DNA of 64,000 nucleotides from Sambucus nigra. Its lineage: Eukaryota > Streptophyta > Magnoliopsida > Dipsacales > Adoxaceae. Below the pieces are notes generated by a model. That model had not been told where the DNA came from, searched no databases, and saw only the letters and a program-made list of their open reading frames with translations. The position numbers and the translations under genes are program-made. The DNA lies in assembly GCA_949130495.1 (NCBI GenBank), contig OX422213.1, forward strand, positions 202,237,660 to 202,301,659, in the 5' to 3' direction. Of this stretch, positions 63,298-64,000 are shown piece after piece (the first letter of the stretch is position 1; each line of letters begins with the position of its first letter).

Positions 63298-64000
63298 ACC
63301 AATGTAACTCGTAGGAACTGACCCCGCAGCCGCGAGTCTCCCATCTTAAGAGTATGACGGTAATTTTCATATTTCTAGACTTAAGCAAAACATGGGATTA
63401 GAGAGTGAAAACTCCAAACAGCCCCCGAACGTCCCCGTGGGTGGCACCAACACCTCCCATGGGACCAATGTTACTCGTAGGAACCGACCCCGCAGCCGCG
63501 GGACTCCCATTTTAGAATACGATGATAATTTGCATATTTCTATACTTAGGCATAAAAACATGGCGTTAGAGAGTGAGAACTAGAAATAGCCCCCGAACGT
63601 CCCCGTAGGTAGCACCAACACCTCCTACGGGACCAATGTAACTCGTAGGAATTGACCCCGCAGTCGCGAGACTCCCGGCCTGAGAATACGACGATAATTT
63701 CATATTTCTAGACTTAGGCTTAAAAACATGGCGTTAGAGGGTGAGAACTCGAAATAGCCCTCTAACGGCCCCGTGGGTGGCACCAACACCTCCCAGAGGA
63801 TCAATGTAACTCCAAGGAACTGGCCCCGCAGCCGCGGAACTCGCGGTTTGAGAATACGATGATAATTTCATATTTCTAGACTTAGGCTTAAAAACATGGC
63901 GTTAGAGGGTGAGAACTAGAAACAGCCCCCGAACGCCCCCGTGGGTTGCACCAACACCTCCCACGGGAGCTATGTAACTCGTAGGAACTGACCTCGCGGC

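Larger units (their letters stand above)
1..64000 (+). repeat. Tandem satellite DNA array, ~169-bp monomer
   Basis: The same unit recurs without interruption from the first to the last base, about 380 times. Landmarks in order within a monomer are GGGACCAATG, AACTCGTAGGAACTGACC, CCGCGGGACTCCC, GTTTGAGAATACGA, an AT-rich core with TTTGCATATTTCTAG, GACTTAGGCTTAAAAACATG, GGTGAGAACTAG and GTGGGTGGCACCAACACC. The canonical monomer is 169 bp. Common variants lose one base (TTTCATATTT for TTTGCATATTT, or AGGACTGACC for AGGAACTGACC), giving 168 bp. All monomers read in the plus direction. No other sequence class interrupts the array. Such arrays are typical of eukaryotic centromeres, pericentromeres and subtelomeres; which of these applies cannot be told from sequence alone. 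The family was not recognised. Very sure of the satellite call, unsure of species and location. Confidence 0.98.
54830..64000 (+). repeat. Higher-order array D (15- and 13-monomer units)
   Basis: The anchor AGAGGGTGAGAACTAG followed by CCCGTAGGTGG or CCACGTAGGTGG and CTGACCCGACAGCC occurs at 58,023, 60,545 and 62,729, spacings of 2,522 bp (15 monomers) and 2,184 bp (13 monomers). Other pairs support this, such as GCGAGACTTCCGG (about 56,445 and 58,970) and CACCTAAAACGGGACC (about 57,404 and 59,927). Short ACTTAAGCAAAACATGG monomers are especially frequent here. The array runs off the right end of the window. Confidence 0.87.

Noticed and set aside
1..64000. CRISPR array
   Set aside because: The repeat is regular, but the whole 169-bp unit is repeated. 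There are no short repeats separated by unique spacers and no cas genes.
1..64000. CENP-B box
   Set aside because: I looked for TTCG....A..CGGG-type matches to the known 17-bp box and saw none in the common monomers on either strand.
1..64000. ATTTGCAT octamer (POU-factor site) in the AT core
   Set aside because: The match is exact in many monomers, but an 8-bp AT-rich motif is expected by chance, many monomers lose it by one base, and the host may not be an animal.
1..64000. RNA polymerase III B-box-like GGTTTGAGAAT
   Set aside because: It resembles the start of GGTTCGANTCC but misses the key C and the final TCC. No A box lies at a suitable distance and no cloverleaf can be drawn.
1..64000. 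Relationship to the Arabidopsis 178-bp centromere repeat through AAGCCTAAGT (minus strand)
   Set aside because: The shared stretch is about 10 bases, recalled from memory, and nothing else in the monomer aligns. That is too short to claim homology; a database search would settle it.
1..64000. Bacterial or viral operon
   Set aside because: There are no coding regions, ribosome-binding sites or terminators with genes attached. The CCCGTGGG/CCCACGGG dyad lacks a following T run and occurs in most monomers, so it is not a terminator.

Overview
The whole 64 kb window reads as one head-to-tail tandem satellite DNA array. The monomer is about 166-170 bp (canonical form 169 bp by hand count), which implies roughly 380 monomers. 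Every stretch I read is in the same orientation. I saw no unique sequence, no credible protein gene, no rRNA or tRNA, no transposon and no CRISPR array. The short open frames, mostly on the minus strand, are translations of the repeat: they recur at the repeat period with the same peptide motifs, and a monomer near 168 bp is 56 codons, so a frame can stay open across neighbouring monomers.

Such an array points to a eukaryotic nuclear chromosome, at a centromeric, pericentromeric or subtelomeric site. The monomer is near nucleosome length, rich in CpG, and has CpG-to-TpG/CpA variants suggesting cytosine methylation. I do not recognise the family. A plant is my first guess from monomer size and style, but the sequence does not prove it.

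Layout. (1) 1-870: edge stretch that aligns in order with 22.2-22.85 kb. (2) 870-5,920: two copies of a 15-monomer unit of about 2,525 bp. (3) 5,961-13,700: copies of a 12-monomer unit of about 2,020 bp, the first enlarged to 18 monomers by an internal 6-monomer duplication with a junction near 6,880. (4) 13,700-20,170: mixed monomers with only small local duplications. (5) 20,171-25,505 and 26,406-31,065: two diverged copies of a unit of more than 30 monomers, differing by gain or loss of whole monomers. (6) 31,065-32,040: transition. (7) 32,040-54,830: a higher-order array with a 26-monomer unit of about 4,352 bp. Its period varies as 4,353, 4,019, 4,352 and 4,183 bp because of identifiable whole-monomer events. 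(8) 54,830-64,000: a 15/13-monomer array (2,522 and 2,184 bp) with a nested 5-monomer duplication (840 bp).

The sub-arrays are not independent. They share the same diagnostic monomer types in the same order, so they look like local re-amplifications of pieces of one older, longer ordered array. The most notable points are: a block of about 230 bp at 20.25-20.48 kb that reappears without visible change at 42.94-43.17 kb in only one of the 26-monomer units; a shared deletion junction marking all later units of that array; a dyad in each monomer that becomes a perfect 11-bp stem in one monomer type; and a two-monomer cassette kept in every sub-array. Coordinates of sub-array boundaries are hand estimates, good to about one monomer.
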